Shown here: one piece after another, positions 33,719 through 43,072 of the stretch | Layout: the number at the start of each line of letters is the position of its first letter | Numbering within the stretch: position 1 is the first letter of the stretch | Assembly: GCF_001971585.1 (NCBI RefSeq) | Contig: NZ_CP019323.1 | Coordinates: forward strand, 2,036,053-2,100,052 | Direction of reading: 5' to 3' | Source of the DNA: Companilactobacillus allii | GTDB lineage: Bacteria > Bacillota > Bacilli > Lactobacillales > Lactobacillaceae | DNA: 64,000 nt | Position numbers and translations under genes: made by a program | The notes under the pieces: generated by a model | The model's input: only the letters and a program-made list of their open reading frames with translations | What the model was told of the DNA's origin: nothing | Database searches by the model: none

Positions 33719-34963
33719 TTAGATTTGGTCCATTAAATCCTGCATTTCAGAATTATCAGGGTCTTGTTTCAAATACAATGTTAAAGCTGCTTTCAATGCA
33801 TCCTTGTCACCGCTACTACGTAGGATTTCGATAACATCAGTCAAATAGTCCAAGTTATCTTTATAATCGTCTAATACCAAAAGAATATTCTCTTGTGCCT
33901 TTTTAATATCATCTGTTTCAAAATATGATTTAGCAAGATTCCAAGTTAATTTAGGATTTCCGTTGATATCAACGTCACTCAATAAGTCCAAATTATTCTT
34001 GTATTGACCTTGTGTAACATAAAAATCACTTAATCTAATAATCAATGGCAGCGGTGTTTCTACTGTTTTGATTCCTTTTTGAATAATCTTTAGTGCTTCA
34101 TCAGGTTGCTCAGACACCCCCGCATCAAAAGCTATTTGATAAAGTCTTTCGTCCAATTCATTTAAATTAAGACCAAGTTGAGCATATTTAAAGGCATCAT
34201 CATTCTTTTTAATATTCAAATAATCATCAGCTAAAATGGAATATGCAGTTGGATAATCATGATTTATTTCTAGCAACTTCTCCAAAGTTTGGATGGATTT
34301 ATTATAATCCTTAACTTGATTATACAAAAATCCCAACTGATATTGGGCATCTTCATTCAATTCAATGGCATTTAATTTTTCAAATTCAGAGATTGCCTCT
34401 TCATATTGTCCATCTCCGGCCAAAGAACTAGCCTTACGGAGCACAATGGAGATTCCGGAGTAATTGTCTATCCCTGCATCTAAAAGCATGTCATAGTACA
34501 CCAGAGCCTTACTGAACAGGTTCTCATCAAAATACAACTCAGCAATCGCAAATTTAAAAACATCTTCCTCTGGAAAAGTCCTTATTCCCGTCAATAGCTT
34601 CTGTTCACTGACTTCATATAATCCCTGAGATTGATATATGTCAGCTGAAACCAACAAGTTCTCTGCATAGGCTGGTGAATCTGAATCAATCTGGGAAATA
34701 TAATCTAGTGCTTTATCTGAATCACCATCAGATACTGCTATTTCTGCCAACCTAGATAAAACCTGTCCTTCATCAGGATAAAACTGTAATAAATGTTCAT
34801 AGATTATTTTGGCCTGAACCGATAGGCCTCGACTCATCAATGTCTCAGCTAGAGAAAATTGTGTTTGGTCGTCGTCTTGTTGTAATGATTCGTTAATCAA
34901 AGTATCTACATTTGAGAAATCTCCATCATCAATTGTATTCATCACTTCATCTGCTTTAGTCAA
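33719..34963 (-). CDS. Tetratricopeptide-repeat protein (YpiA-like)
   Basis: The product has 414 residues made almost entirely of TPR-like helical pairs, for example DEGQVLSRLAEIAVSDGDSDKALDY and YNKSIQTLEKLLEINHDYPTAYSILADDYLN. There is no signal peptide, so it acts in the cytoplasm as a scaffold. Its partner is unknown. Position upstream of cca and downstream of hup matches the YpiA-type gene of other Firmicutes. Confidence 0.85.
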   Translation of the reverse strand: MTKADEVMNTIDDGDFSNVDTLINESLQQDDDQTQFSLAETLMSRGLSVQAKIIYEHLLQFYPDEGQVLSRLAEIAVSDGDSDKALDYISQIDSDSPAYAENLLVSADIYQSQGLYEVSEQKLLTGIRTFPEEDVFKFAIAELYFDENLFSKALVYYDMLLDAGIDNYSGISIVLRKASSLAGDGQYEEAISEFEKLNAIELNEDAQYQLGFLYNQVKDYNKSIQTLEKLLEINHDYPTAYSILADDYLNIKKNDDAFKYAQLGLNLNELDERLYQIAFDAGVSEQPDEALKIIQKGIKTVETPLPLIIRLSDFYVTQGQYKNNLDLLSDVDINGNPKLTWNLAKSYFETDDIKKAQENILLVLDDYKDNLDYLTDVIEILRSSGDKDALKAALTLYLKQDPDNSEMQDLMDQI

Positions 34964-35020
34964 ATCCTTACCTCCGTGTTATTAAAAGTAATACTGTATC
35001 TAAATATTTATAATTTGCAT

Positions 35021-35046
35021 AAAAAAAGACGGTCATCCGACCGCCC
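35021..35046 (-). terminator. Rho-independent terminator after hup
   Basis: On the minus strand GGCGGTC and GACCGTC pair around GGAT and are followed by seven T residues, 12 bases after the hup stop. Confidence 0.85.
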
Positions 35047-35058
35047 CCAAGGTTAAAA

Positions 35059-35334
35059 CTATTTAACTGAGTCCTTCAATGCCTTACCTGGCTTGAATGC
35101 TGGAACCTTACTTGCTGGGATCTTAATTTCTTCACCAGTTTGTGGGTTACGACCCTTACGAGCTGCACGTTGACGTACTTCAAAGTTACCAAAGCCAATT
35201 AATTGTACTTTGTTTCCTTCTGACAAGTTTTCTTGGATTGATTCAAAAACAGCATCAACTGCTGAAGTTGCATCTTTCTTTGTCAAACCTGTTTTAGTTG
35301 CAACACTATCGATAAGTTCTGCTTTATTTGCCAT
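35059..35334 (-). CDS. hup: DNA-binding protein HU
   Basis: It is a histone-like nucleoid protein of 91 residues. The sequence starts [40 protein letters not shown] then gives the DNA-binding arm, and [22 protein letters not shown] follows, all near-invariant in the family. It is monocistronic, with AATACCTCCGG-type ribosome site (GGAGGTATTACGT) before ATG and its own terminator. It is expected to be highly expressed. Confidence 0.97.
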   Translation of the reverse strand: MANKAELIDSVATKTGLTKKDATSAVDAVFESIQENLSEGNKVQLIGFGNFEVRQRAARKGRNPQTGEEIKIPASKVPAFKPGKALKDSVK

Positions 35335-35527
35335 ACGTAATACCTCCGGAGATTTATATAGTTTTTAGAACACATGAACGACGACTGTGTTCATCATTCC
35401 AATAATCAAAATACCATAGCAATAGGGATGTGACAAGCTTTTACGCTCTAAATTACAATAAAAGATGAATTTTCACATTTTTTAATAAATATAATTATAA
35501 AAGCGTTCATTTTACCGTCATTTAGGC

Positions 35528-36841
35528 CTACTTACGCTTTCTTGGTAAAATCTTAATTGGTGTCCCTTCAAAGTCAAAAGTTTCTCTTAATTGATTCTTT
35601 AAAAATCTTTCATATGAGAAATGCAATAATTCATTATCATTTACAAAAACAACAAAAGTTGGTGGTTGAACCGCAACTTGTGTCATGTAGTAAATTCTCA
35701 AACGTTTACCATTTACAACTGGTGTTGGAGCAATTGAAGTGGCACGTAACAATAGGTCATTAAGAACAGCTGACTGAATACGACGCTCACGATTATCATA
35801 TACTCTTGAAACTAATTCAGGTATTTTGTCTAATCTTTGTCCTTTAACGGCCGAAGTAAATAGAATTGGTGAATATGATAAATATTGAAATTCTGTTCTG
35901 ATTTGGTTTTCAAAGTCTGTCATTGTATGAGTATCTTTTTTCAAAGTATCCCACTTATTAACGACAATGATTACACCTTTACCAGCATTATGTGCATATC
36001 CAGCAACACGTTTATCCTGCTCACGAATACCCTCTTCGGCATTTAATACAACACAAACAACGTCAGATTTATCAATTGCACTCAAAGCACGTAAAACTGA
36101 ATACTTCTCAGTATTCTCGTAGACCTTACCACGTTTTCTAATACCAGCAGTATCAATCATTGTAAAGTCTTTATCTAATTTTTCATCATGATATTTGGTA
36201 TCAATTGCATCACGAGTTGTACCTTCCATATTGGAAACAATAACACGCTCATCACCCAAAATCGCATTAACCAATGAGGATTTACCAACATTTGGACGAC
36301 CTATGAAACTAAACTTAATCGAGTTATCTTCTTCGTGAGTATCTTCCACTGGGAATGCCTCAACGATTTCGTCAAGTAAATCACCAATACCAGTACCTTG
36401 AGCACCAGAAATTGGATTTGGGTCACCAAATCCCAATGAATAGAAGTCATAAATACTTTCTCTTTGTTCAGGGTTATCAGCTTTATTTACAGCTAAAATA
36501 ACTGGTTTCTTCGTACGATAAAGTATCTTCGCAACATCTTCGTCTTCTTTAGTCACACTGTTTTGACCATTAACAATAAAGACAATAACATCTGCTTCAT
36601 CAATAGCAATTTCTGCTTGATTCTTAATTTGAATGGTCAATGGTTCTCCACTCATATCGATACCACCAGTATCGATCAAACGAAATTCTTTACCTAACCA
36701 TCCAGCTCGCGCATAAATACGATCACGCGTAACACCGGGTGTATCTTCAACAATACTCAATCGTTCATTAATAATTCTATTAAAAATAGTTGATTTACCT
36801 ACATTTGGACGCCCAACCAAAGCTACTACTGGAATTGCCAT
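35528..36841 (-). CDS. der: Ribosome-associated GTPase Der (EngA)
   Basis: It has two tandem GTPase domains for 50S assembly: [12 protein letters not shown] at the start and [12 protein letters not shown] near residue 180, with DTGGID / DTAGIR, NKAD and NKWD. A C-terminal KH-like domain ends [10 protein letters not shown]. The length of 437 is standard. It lies 20 bases downstream of cmk, the usual neighbour in Firmicutes. Confidence 0.97.
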   Translation of the reverse strand: MAIPVVALVGRPNVGKSTIFNRIINERLSIVEDTPGVTRDRIYARAGWLGKEFRLIDTGGIDMSGEPLTIQIKNQAEIAIDEADVIVFIVNGQNSVTKEDEDVAKILYRTKKPVILAVNKADNPEQRESIYDFYSLGFGDPNPISGAQGTGIGDLLDEIVEAFPVEDTHEEDNSIKFSFIGRPNVGKSSLVNAILGDERVIVSNMEGTTRDAIDTKYHDEKLDKDFTMIDTAGIRKRGKVYENTEKYSVLRALSAIDKSDVVCVVLNAEEGIREQDKRVAGYAHNAGKGVIIVVNKWDTLKKDTHTMTDFENQIRTEFQYLSYSPILFTSAVKGQRLDKIPELVSRVYDNRERRIQSAVLNDLLLRATSIAPTPVVNGKRLRIYYMTQVAVQPPTFVVFVNDNELLHFSYERFLKNQLRETFDFEGTPIKILPRKRK

Positions 36842-36861
36842 AAATTTACCTCCCTACATAT

Positions 36862-37530
36862 CTACTTATTCTCATTTATAATTTTTGTTATTTTATCAAC
36901 AACTTGTTCAATATTCATATTTGACGAATCTACTTCAATAGCATCATTAGCCTTAACTAGAGGTGAAATTTCTCGGTGTGAATCCTTGTAGTCGCGCGCA
37001 GCAATTTCTTCTTTTAATTTCTCTAATGGTGTATTGATTCCACGTTCAATATTCTCCTTATAACGCCTTTTAGCACGTACCAAAACACTAGCTATTAGGA
37101 AAATTTTTACGTCAGCATCTGGAAGAACAGTTGTACCAATATCTCTACCGTCCATGACGATATTAATATTGTTTGCCATATTGCGTTGCATTTCAACCAA
37201 TTCTTCGCGAACTTTCTTGATTGCTGAAACTTGAGAGACATTATTAGTTATCTCTTCTGTTCTGATTTCATCCGAAATATCTTCATCATCAAGCATGACG
37301 TGTTGTCCATCTTCCTTGTTAACAAAAGAAATTCTATGTGAATTCATTAACTTCAAAATGCTGGAACTATCACCATAATCTACATTATGATTTTTTGCAA
37401 GCAATGTAACCGAACGGTACATCGCACCAGTATCACAATAAACAAAATTCAACTTTTTTGCAATCAATTTTGCAATTGTACTCTTTCCAGCTGATGCTGG
37501 TCCATCAATAGCTATTTGCATAATATGCAT
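36862..37530 (-). CDS. cmk: Cytidylate kinase
   Basis: It phosphorylates CMP and dCMP. The P-loop is IDGPASAGKSTIAK. VYCDTGAMYRSVT, VMDGRDIGTTVLPDADVKIFL and RAKRRY follow, all family blocks. The length of 222 is typical. It is preceded by a terminator at 37547-37585, so it starts its own transcript with der. Confidence 0.96.
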   Translation of the reverse strand: MHIMQIAIDGPASAGKSTIAKLIAKKLNFVYCDTGAMYRSVTLLAKNHNVDYGDSSSILKLMNSHRISFVNKEDGQHVMLDDEDISDEIRTEEITNNVSQVSAIKKVREELVEMQRNMANNINIVMDGRDIGTTVLPDADVKIFLIASVLVRAKRRYKENIERGINTPLEKLKEEIAARDYKDSHREISPLVKANDAIEVDSSNMNIEQVVDKITKIINENK

Positions 37531-37546
37531 TTCTCCTTTTGCTTAA

Positions 37547-37585
37547 CAAAAGGGTCTAGGACATAATTGTCTAAGACCCTTTTTA
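37547..37585 (-). terminator. Rho-independent terminator after the LysM gene
   Basis: On the minus strand GGGTCTTAGACA pairs with TGTCCTAGACCC (two central mismatches) around ATTA, followed by TTTTGTT. It lies just after the stop at 37591. Confidence 0.75.
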
Positions 37586-37590
37586 TTACA

Positions 37591-38835
37591 CTATTTAACT
37601 CTTATTTGTGTTCCAGGAGTTAATGTTGAAACTCCACTATTTAAACTCTGCAATTGAGCAGTGGTCAAATTATTGTTATAGGCAATTCTAAACCAATTAT
37701 CACCAGGCTTAACTGTGTAATACGATGCAGCTGTACTGCTACTATTATCATCGGTCGATGTAGTTGAAGTAGAATTACTGCCTGTACTACCAGTAGTTGT
37801 TCCAGTTGTGGATCCTGTACCAGTTGTTGAATCCGAAGTTGTGGATTGTGAGTTAGTTGTGTCAGCATCAGTAGAATTATCTGCAGTTGAATTATTCGAC
37901 GAAGTATTATTACTACTTGTTGAATCTGAAGTTGTGGAACTAGCTTCTTTTGCTGCAGCAGCCTTTTTAGCGGCGGCTACAGAAGCAGCTTTCTTTTCTG
38001 CTGCGGCTTTTTGATCAGCTTTTTCCTTGGCTGCTTTTTTTTCTGCAGCTTTCTTCTCTGCTGCCTTTTTCTTGGCTGCGGCTTTTTTCTTTGCAGCAGC
38101 CTTATCCTTACTTTCAGATGACTTTTCAGTTTGTGCACTATCTAAGTCACTACTCCCGCTACTACCACGAACCGCTTGGATAATAACTGGCATAAACATA
38201 ATCACAATCAAAGCAATTACTAATGTAGCCACTAATGTGTGATTACCACGTTGCTTTTCTTTACTTACTGCACGAGAAACATGACCTGATTCATCTTCAT
38301 CAGAATCAAAACTCTTCTCCCAAGGCTTCTCTTCAGCTTCATCATCAGCCTGTTCTTCGTCAGCTTGATTTAATTCTGGTTCAGTATCTGGTTCAACTTG
38401 TGATTGTTCACTTGTTGTGTCTGTATCAGGTTTTAAAGAATCACTATCATCAACTAAACCTGTTACTGGAGGAACTGAATCAATATTTTCATCTTCATTA
38501 GACTCTGATTGACTTAAATGATTTTGATTACTCTTACTTGCTTGTAAGTGATCATAATTTTGATTATCATCGTTATCTTTAACTTCAGAACTATCATCTT
38601 GAACACTTTTTGGTTCCACAGATTCTACGGGTTCTGCTGGTTGTGGTGTTGAGTAACCATCGTCACCTGGAGCCTCTTCAACATCATTTTTATTATCATC
38701 AAAACTATCCTGTCCATTGGACGGAATTAAATTGTACTTTTTTAAATCTTCAGGACTTACGGATCCTTGCATACCATCAGTTGTTTGAGGTACACGAGAA
38801 CCACCAGAAGTATTGTTTTTGTTATTCTCGGCCAT
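37591..38835 (-). CDS. LysM-domain surface protein (SAG1386/EF1546-like)
   Basis: The product has 414 residues. Residues 1-195 are acidic and disordered. A transmembrane helix (TLVATLVIALIVIMFMPVII) lies near residues 200-220, so the acidic part is cytoplasmic. After it come a Lys/Ala repeat stretch (AAAKKKAAEKKAAEKKAA-like), a Ser/Thr/Asn-rich spacer and a C-terminal LysM domain (YTVKPGDNWFRIAYNNNL) that binds peptidoglycan. This order matches the SAG1386/EF1546 family, probably linking membrane and cell wall. The repeats may expand or contract. Confidence 0.88.
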   Translation of the reverse strand: MAENNKNNTSGGSRVPQTTDGMQGSVSPEDLKKYNLIPSNGQDSFDDNKNDVEEAPGDDGYSTPQPAEPVESVEPKSVQDDSSEVKDNDDNQNYDHLQASKSNQNHLSQSESNEDENIDSVPPVTGLVDDSDSLKPDTDTTSEQSQVEPDTEPELNQADEEQADDEAEEKPWEKSFDSDEDESGHVSRAVSKEKQRGNHTLVATLVIALIVIMFMPVIIQAVRGSSGSSDLDSAQTEKSSESKDKAAAKKKAAAKKKAAEKKAAEKKAAKEKADQKAAAEKKAASVAAAKKAAAAKEASSTTSDSTSSNNTSSNNSTADNSTDADTTNSQSTTSDSTTGTGSTTGTTTGSTGSNSTSTTSTDDNSSSTAASYYTVKPGDNWFRIAYNNNLTTAQLQSLNSGVSTLTPGTQIRVK

Positions 38836-38938
38836 TAAAAACCAACCTCCTACTTTCTATCCTTTAAAGCATATCATAAAATTTTAAAATTTTTCTTTAA
38901 AGATTTATAAAATAGGCTTAAATCTGTCAGTTTAACAA

Positions 38939-39490
38939 TTATTTAATAAAAAAATGACCTTTTAATCGTGGATAAACTACAAATACACCCGCAGAAATAA
39001 TCAAAGCTTTTATGATATTGAATGGAATAACAGCTGTAACAACATATTTTGTCAAACTCATATTAAGTTGCATCCCTACAACATTCATATACAACGGCAT
39101 AACTATGAAGTAATTCATTAAGGACATTACAAGTGTCATCGAAATAGTTCCCACAACGACCGCCATAATTTTCTTGTCCTTTTTCCAAAAATAACCAAAT
39201 GGTAATAGCAATGAAATTCCTCCAACTATGTTAGCACCATTACCAATAACTCCGGCGACACCTGATCCAGTGATTAACCAGTGACAAACCGCCTTAATAA
39301 CGGCTATCAAACTGCCCCCAATTGGACCATATGCTAATGTTCCAATAATAGTTACCACATCACTTAAATCTACTTTTAAAAATGGTAACCAGAATAAAAC
39401 TGGAAATTCAAAAAACATAATGATAGCAGCCAGTGCGGAAAATATGGCTACTCCAATCATTGCGTGAAATTTGTACGTACTTCTTCCCAT
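38939..39490 (-). CDS. ribU: Riboflavin ECF transporter S component RibU
   Basis: It is the substrate-binding membrane subunit for riboflavin uptake through an ECF transporter. The product has 183 residues and five to six membrane helices. Motifs include FFEFPVLFWLPFLKVDLSDV, GPIGGSLIAVIKA and ANIVGGISLLLPFGYFW. An FMN riboswitch directly upstream settles the substrate. No ATPase or EcfT gene is adjacent, as usual for group II ECF systems that share an energising module. Confidence 0.94.
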   Translation of the reverse strand: MGRSTYKFHAMIGVAIFSALAAIIMFFEFPVLFWLPFLKVDLSDVVTIIGTLAYGPIGGSLIAVIKAVCHWLITGSGVAGVIGNGANIVGGISLLLPFGYFWKKDKKIMAVVVGTISMTLVMSLMNYFIVMPLYMNVVGMQLNMSLTKYVVTAVIPFNIIKALIISAGVFVVYPRLKGHFFIK

Positions 39491-39519
39491 AAAATCAACC
39501 TTTCCCGCCGATTTCCAAA

Positions 39520-39577
39520 AGAAAAGAGGTCTATTTGAATATACCTAAATAGGGCATACGCAAACAGACCTCTCTGT
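39520..39577 (-). terminator. Expression-platform terminator of the FMN riboswitch
   Basis: On the minus strand AGAGGTCTGTTTG pairs with CAAATAGACCTCT, leaving a long loop, followed by TTTCTTTT. It lies between the aptamer and ribU, so FMN binding would end transcription early. Confidence 0.75.
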
Positions 39578-39688
39578 TTTCTTTCATCTAGACTTTAACT
39601 ATCGGTCTGGGAATCAAACCCAGTCGGCCAGCAAAATGCTGGGTCGCGGACTATACCGCCGGTCGGGAATCACACCCTGCCCTGAAAA
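39575..39688 (-). promoter_or_regulatory. FMN riboswitch (RFN element)
   Basis: The minus strand shows the conserved RFN blocks in order: TTCAGGGCAGGGTG, GATTCCCGACCGGCGGT, AGTCCGCGACC, then a variable stem (CAGCATTTTGCTG), GACTGGG with GATTCCCAGACCGA, and GTCTAGATGAAAGA. It senses flavin mononucleotide and controls ribU, about 85 bases downstream. All helices appear intact. Confidence 0.95.
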
Positions 39689-39724
39689 CCAACTTATTAA
39701 ATTTTTCACTATTAATATATCAAA

Positions 39725-40447
39725 CTAACGTCTATCTTTCAACTGTGCAACTTCAAGTCTTGTTAAATTTCTATATTTACCAGATACCAAACCATCTAAT
39801 GTTAAGAAACCATATTTCTCACGAGCCAATTTCTCAACTGGATGACCAACGGCTGCAAACATATTCTTTACTTGATGATTATGTCCTTCATGAATCACCA
39901 TTTTTACAAGTGAAGTATTCTTTTTAGTGTCCTTTGACATGATATGTACTTTAGCACGTGAAGTCGTATAATCCTTTAGTTTCAGACCATTCTCTAGCTT
40001 TTTAATTTCTTCAACTGTCAAAAAGCCTTGGACCTTTGCAATATATGTTTTTTCAACATGATATCTTGGGTGCATCAATAGATTGGCAAAATCACCATCA
40101 TTAGTTAACAACAATAAGCCAGAAGTATCATAATCTAATCTTCCAATCGGATATACACGTTCATCAACATCTTCCAAAAGATCTGTAACAACTTTTCTAT
40201 TCTTATCATCCTTAACAGCAGAAATAACACCACGGGGCTTATACATCAAGATATAGCGTTTCTTCTCACTATGAAGTGGCATTCCATCTACTTCAATTTT
40301 ATCGCTATGATCTACTTTAATTCCCATTTCTCTAACTGTTTTACCGTTAACCACAACGTGTCCTTCAGAAATCATTTGTTCTGACTTCCTACGCGAAGCT
40401 ACACCTGCGTCTGCCATAAATTTTTGTAATCTAATTTTTTCCATCAA
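39725..40447 (-). CDS. rluB: Pseudouridine synthase, RluB family
   Basis: It modifies large-subunit rRNA. An S4 RNA-binding domain begins IRLQKFMADAGVASRRKSEQM. The catalytic Asp is in PIGRLDYDTSGLLLLTNDG, and HEGHNHQVKNMFAAVGHPV follows. The length of 240 is normal. It overlaps scpB by 17 bases, the usual arrangement in Firmicutes. Confidence 0.93.
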   Translation of the reverse strand: MMEKIRLQKFMADAGVASRRKSEQMISEGHVVVNGKTVREMGIKVDHSDKIEVDGMPLHSEKKRYILMYKPRGVISAVKDDKNRKVVTDLLEDVDERVYPIGRLDYDTSGLLLLTNDGDFANLLMHPRYHVEKTYIAKVQGFLTVEEIKKLENGLKLKDYTTSRAKVHIMSKDTKKNTSLVKMVIHEGHNHQVKNMFAAVGHPVEKLAREKYGFLTLDGLVSGKYRNLTRLEVAQLKDRR

Positions 40448-40982
40448 AATCTCCTATGTTCTCAGTTTCATCATTTTCAAATTTTTCTATTTCAGGTAAT
40501 TCTTTTAAATTCTTAATACCAAAATAATCAAAGAAATAATCCGTAACCACATATAGATTAGGATGTCCGGGAACATTCTTCTTCCCATCCTCCTTGATTA
40601 AATTCCTAGCTAGAAGTGTGTTGATACTTCCGGAACTTTGAACTCCACGTATATCATCAATCTCAATTCTAGTTATTGGTTGTCGGTACGCCACAATTGA
40701 CAATACCTCTAACGCTGCTTGACTCAGCTTGGTTCCTAAGCCAGATTTGAAATACTTGGTTAATACGTCACTATATACGGATTTGGTAATCAATTTATAT
40801 TGAGAATTAAAGTTAGCTAGCTTAATACCTGAATTTTCATCACTATCCAACTTAATCTCTAATTGTTCAATATTTTGTCTTAATGCTGCACTATCTATTT
40901 CAAGTAACTGTGCTAAATCGTGTTCCTTTATCCCTTGATCTCCAGCAACAAAAAGTAATGCCATAATTTTTGCTTGATACAC
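40431..40982 (-). CDS. scpB: Segregation and condensation protein B
   Basis: It forms the SMC-ScpA-ScpB condensin. The two winged-helix domains are recognisable from MALLFVAGDQGIKEHDLAQLL and LEVLSIVAYRQPITRIEIDDIRGVQ. NLIKEDGKKNVPGHPNLYVVTDYFFDYFG marks the second. The length of 183 is typical. It follows scpA by five bases and overlaps rluB. Confidence 0.95.
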   Translation of the reverse strand: MYQAKIMALLFVAGDQGIKEHDLAQLLEIDSAALRQNIEQLEIKLDSDENSGIKLANFNSQYKLITKSVYSDVLTKYFKSGLGTKLSQAALEVLSIVAYRQPITRIEIDDIRGVQSSGSINTLLARNLIKEDGKKNVPGHPNLYVVTDYFFDYFGIKNLKELPEIEKFENDETENIGDFDGKN

Positions 40983-40987
40983 TATTA

Positions 40988-41713
40988 TTAATTCCTCAAT
41001 TCAATTATTAATTCACTATCAAGATTTTCTTGAGTCGCCGTTATTTGTTGCTTACTCACCATTTCAAGTATAGCTATAAAATCAGTAACAACTTCCTCAA
41101 TATTATCTTGTAACTTTAAAAGTGACTTAAACGTTGTTCTTTTAACACTTGATAATTTATCCAAAATATTTTCTGTAGCATCTTTTATTGACAAGACTTC
41201 ATTTTGTATAATTTCAGTCTGTGGTTGACGATTCTTTTGTTGTCGTAATATTTCAGCAAAAGTTGTAGCCAAATCATCAAGCACTACAGAATCAGGCTTT
41301 AAAAATTGTTCCAATTGAGTTTTCGGTATACTCATATCTTTATCAAAAGACAACTTACGTACTTGTTCTTTTTGTTCAAAATATTCTGATACCCTTTTAA
41401 AAGTCTGATACGTCAATAATTGTGAAACTAGTTCATCACGTGGATCTTCCATCTCAAAATCTTCGTCGATTTCATCAGGTGCTTGTGGCAACAACATCTT
41501 GCTTTTAATTGACATCAAAGTTGATGCCATCACTAAGTAATCTCCAGCAACATCTAACTCCAAAACTTTCATACTATTCAAATAATCAATATATTGCTGT
41601 GTGATTTGAGCAATGGGAATATCATATATATCTATTTTGGACTCTTTAATAAGATGGAGCAGTAAGTCAATTGGTCCTTCAAAATCCGTTAAAACTAAAT
41701 TTAATTTTTCCAT
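40988..41713 (-). CDS. scpA: Segregation and condensation protein A
   Basis: It is the kleisin subunit bridging the SMC heads. The N-terminal block FEGPIDLLLHLIKESKIDIYDIPI is the family hallmark. AGDYLVMASTLMSIKSKMLLP follows. The C-terminal winged helix covers residues 170-235. The length is 241. Its start overlaps the stop of the RibT-like gene by one base. Confidence 0.95.
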   Translation of the reverse strand: MEKLNLVLTDFEGPIDLLLHLIKESKIDIYDIPIAQITQQYIDYLNSMKVLELDVAGDYLVMASTLMSIKSKMLLPQAPDEIDEDFEMEDPRDELVSQLLTYQTFKRVSEYFEQKEQVRKLSFDKDMSIPKTQLEQFLKPDSVVLDDLATTFAEILRQQKNRQPQTEIIQNEVLSIKDATENILDKLSSVKRTTFKSLLKLQDNIEEVVTDFIAILEMVSKQQITATQENLDSELIIELRN

Positions 41714-42123
41714 TATTTATTATTTTCTAATGCATCTTCACCTGTAACTACAGACGATTTACGCTCTTCCTCTTTGCTTTCACGCCAACTTTTTAATAAT
41801 TCACTAAGGTTAAAGTTTCCCAAAATCGTATAATTTGAGAACTTTTGTTGAATATCATCAAAGATTTTAAAAATATTACTTTGTGAACGATAGGAAGGAC
41901 TCAAAGAAATATACTCAATAAACACGGTATGTGCTGAAAAAGAAAGTGCCACAATTCCCGAATAGTCTTCAATATTGCTCTTCCAAAGATACAACTGACG
42001 ATTTTCATCTTCCTTATAAAGATTTAATTCTTGATCTAAATTAGACATGTCTTTCAAATCATGAATATACGATAAAAATCCCATGGCAATTTTTTTGTTC
42101 TCATCACTATATTTATTAAGCAT
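41713..42123 (-). CDS. RibT-like protein (GNAT fold)
   Basis: The product has 136 residues. MLNKYSDENKKIAMGFLSYIHDLKD, then LYLWKSNIEDYSGIVALSF and VFIEYISLSPSYRSQ, match RibT-type proteins, which have an acetyltransferase-like fold but no settled activity. In Bacillus ribT sits between the riboflavin operon and scpA. Here it also precedes scpA, with an FMN riboswitch and ribU close by, so the neighbourhood is conserved although the riboflavin synthesis genes are absent from it. Confidence 0.8.
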   Translation of the reverse strand: MLNKYSDENKKIAMGFLSYIHDLKDMSNLDQELNLYKEDENRQLYLWKSNIEDYSGIVALSFSAHTVFIEYISLSPSYRSQSNIFKIFDDIQQKFSNYTILGNFNLSELLKSWRESKEEERKSSVVTGEDALENNK

Positions 42124-42139
42124 ATTTAAATATTATCTC

Positions 42140-43060
42140 CTATGCACGAGGATGCGAGTTTTCATACACTTGTTTCATCCTTGTTTTATTAATATGAGTA
42201 TATATCTGAGTGGTTGAAATATCAGAATGCCCCAATAACTCTTGAACAACACGTAGATCAGCACCATTTTCCAATAAGTTTGTCGCAAACGAATGTCGTA
42301 ACGTATGTGGTGTAACATCTTTTTTAATACCAACTTGTGCAATGTATTTTTTAATCATTCGCCAAATAGATTGTCTGGTTAATTTGTTTCCCCTAAAATT
42401 CAGAAAAACTTCTTTCTGTTCACCATATCTTTCAACCAACTGATCACGAGTTTCAGAAAAATATTTTTGAATCCACTTAATAGCGGTATCTCCGATTGGT
42501 AATAATCGCTCTTTGTCACCTTTACCTAAGGTCTTAATTAAGCCTAAGTCTAAATGTAAATCATTCATTGACAAATTAACCAGTTCGCTAACACGTAAAC
42601 CAGTTGCATACATTGTTTCAAAAATTGCTCTATCTCTAATACCTAATGGTGTTTGTGTATTAGGTGATTCAATTAATGAATCTACTTCTTGCATTGACAA
42701 TACTATTGGCAGATGTTGACCTTTTTTAGGCGCATCTAGTTCATTCATCGGATTAACTTCAATTTTGTTGATTAATTCTAACCACTGATAAAAACGTCTT
42801 AAAGAAGAAAACATTCTCATCTGTGTTGTTTTAGATTTACCTTGCTTGTCTTGATCGGCAAAAAAATTAGTGATCACAAAATGGTCCTCAGGATATGTAT
42901 CTTTTTGGTTATTTTCTAAGTAATAACTAAATTCCAACAAATCTTGTTGATAAGATGTGATCGTATTCTTTGATAAACCTCTATCAAGTCTTAAATAACG
43001 TCCATAATCAGCTATTGTATCAATCATTTTTTGATTATGGATTGTCAATTTCTCAGTCAA
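42140..43060 (-). CDS. xerD: Tyrosine recombinase XerD
   Basis: It is the partner of XerC at dif sites. The catalytic residues are present: Arg in YATGLRVSE, HxxR in HTLRHSFATNLL, His in LLGHSDIST and Tyr in TQIYTH. An N-terminal SAM-like domain covers residues 10-105. The length of 306 is normal. Its position next to the scp genes, and a second Xer gene in the topA-hslV operon, identify this one as XerD. Confidence 0.92.
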   Translation of the reverse strand: MTEKLTIHNQKMIDTIADYGRYLRLDRGLSKNTITSYQQDLLEFSYYLENNQKDTYPEDHFVITNFFADQDKQGKSKTTQMRMFSSLRRFYQWLELINKIEVNPMNELDAPKKGQHLPIVLSMQEVDSLIESPNTQTPLGIRDRAIFETMYATGLRVSELVNLSMNDLHLDLGLIKTLGKGDKERLLPIGDTAIKWIQKYFSETRDQLVERYGEQKEVFLNFRGNKLTRQSIWRMIKKYIAQVGIKKDVTPHTLRHSFATNLLENGADLRVVQELLGHSDISTTQIYTHINKTRMKQVYENSHPRA

Positions 43061-43072
43061 ATGGTTCCACCT

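Noticed and set aside
37960-38110. Repeated GCTGCTTTTT-like units resembling a short tandem array
   Set aside because: They encode the Lys/Ala-rich stretch of the LysM protein. The spacing is irregular and there are no spacers, so this is not a CRISPR array.
37665-38867. Several long open frames on both strands overlapping the LysM gene
   Set aside because: They arise from the repetitive Lys/Ala, Ser/Thr and acidic codons of the LysM protein and lack ribosome sites or family matches.
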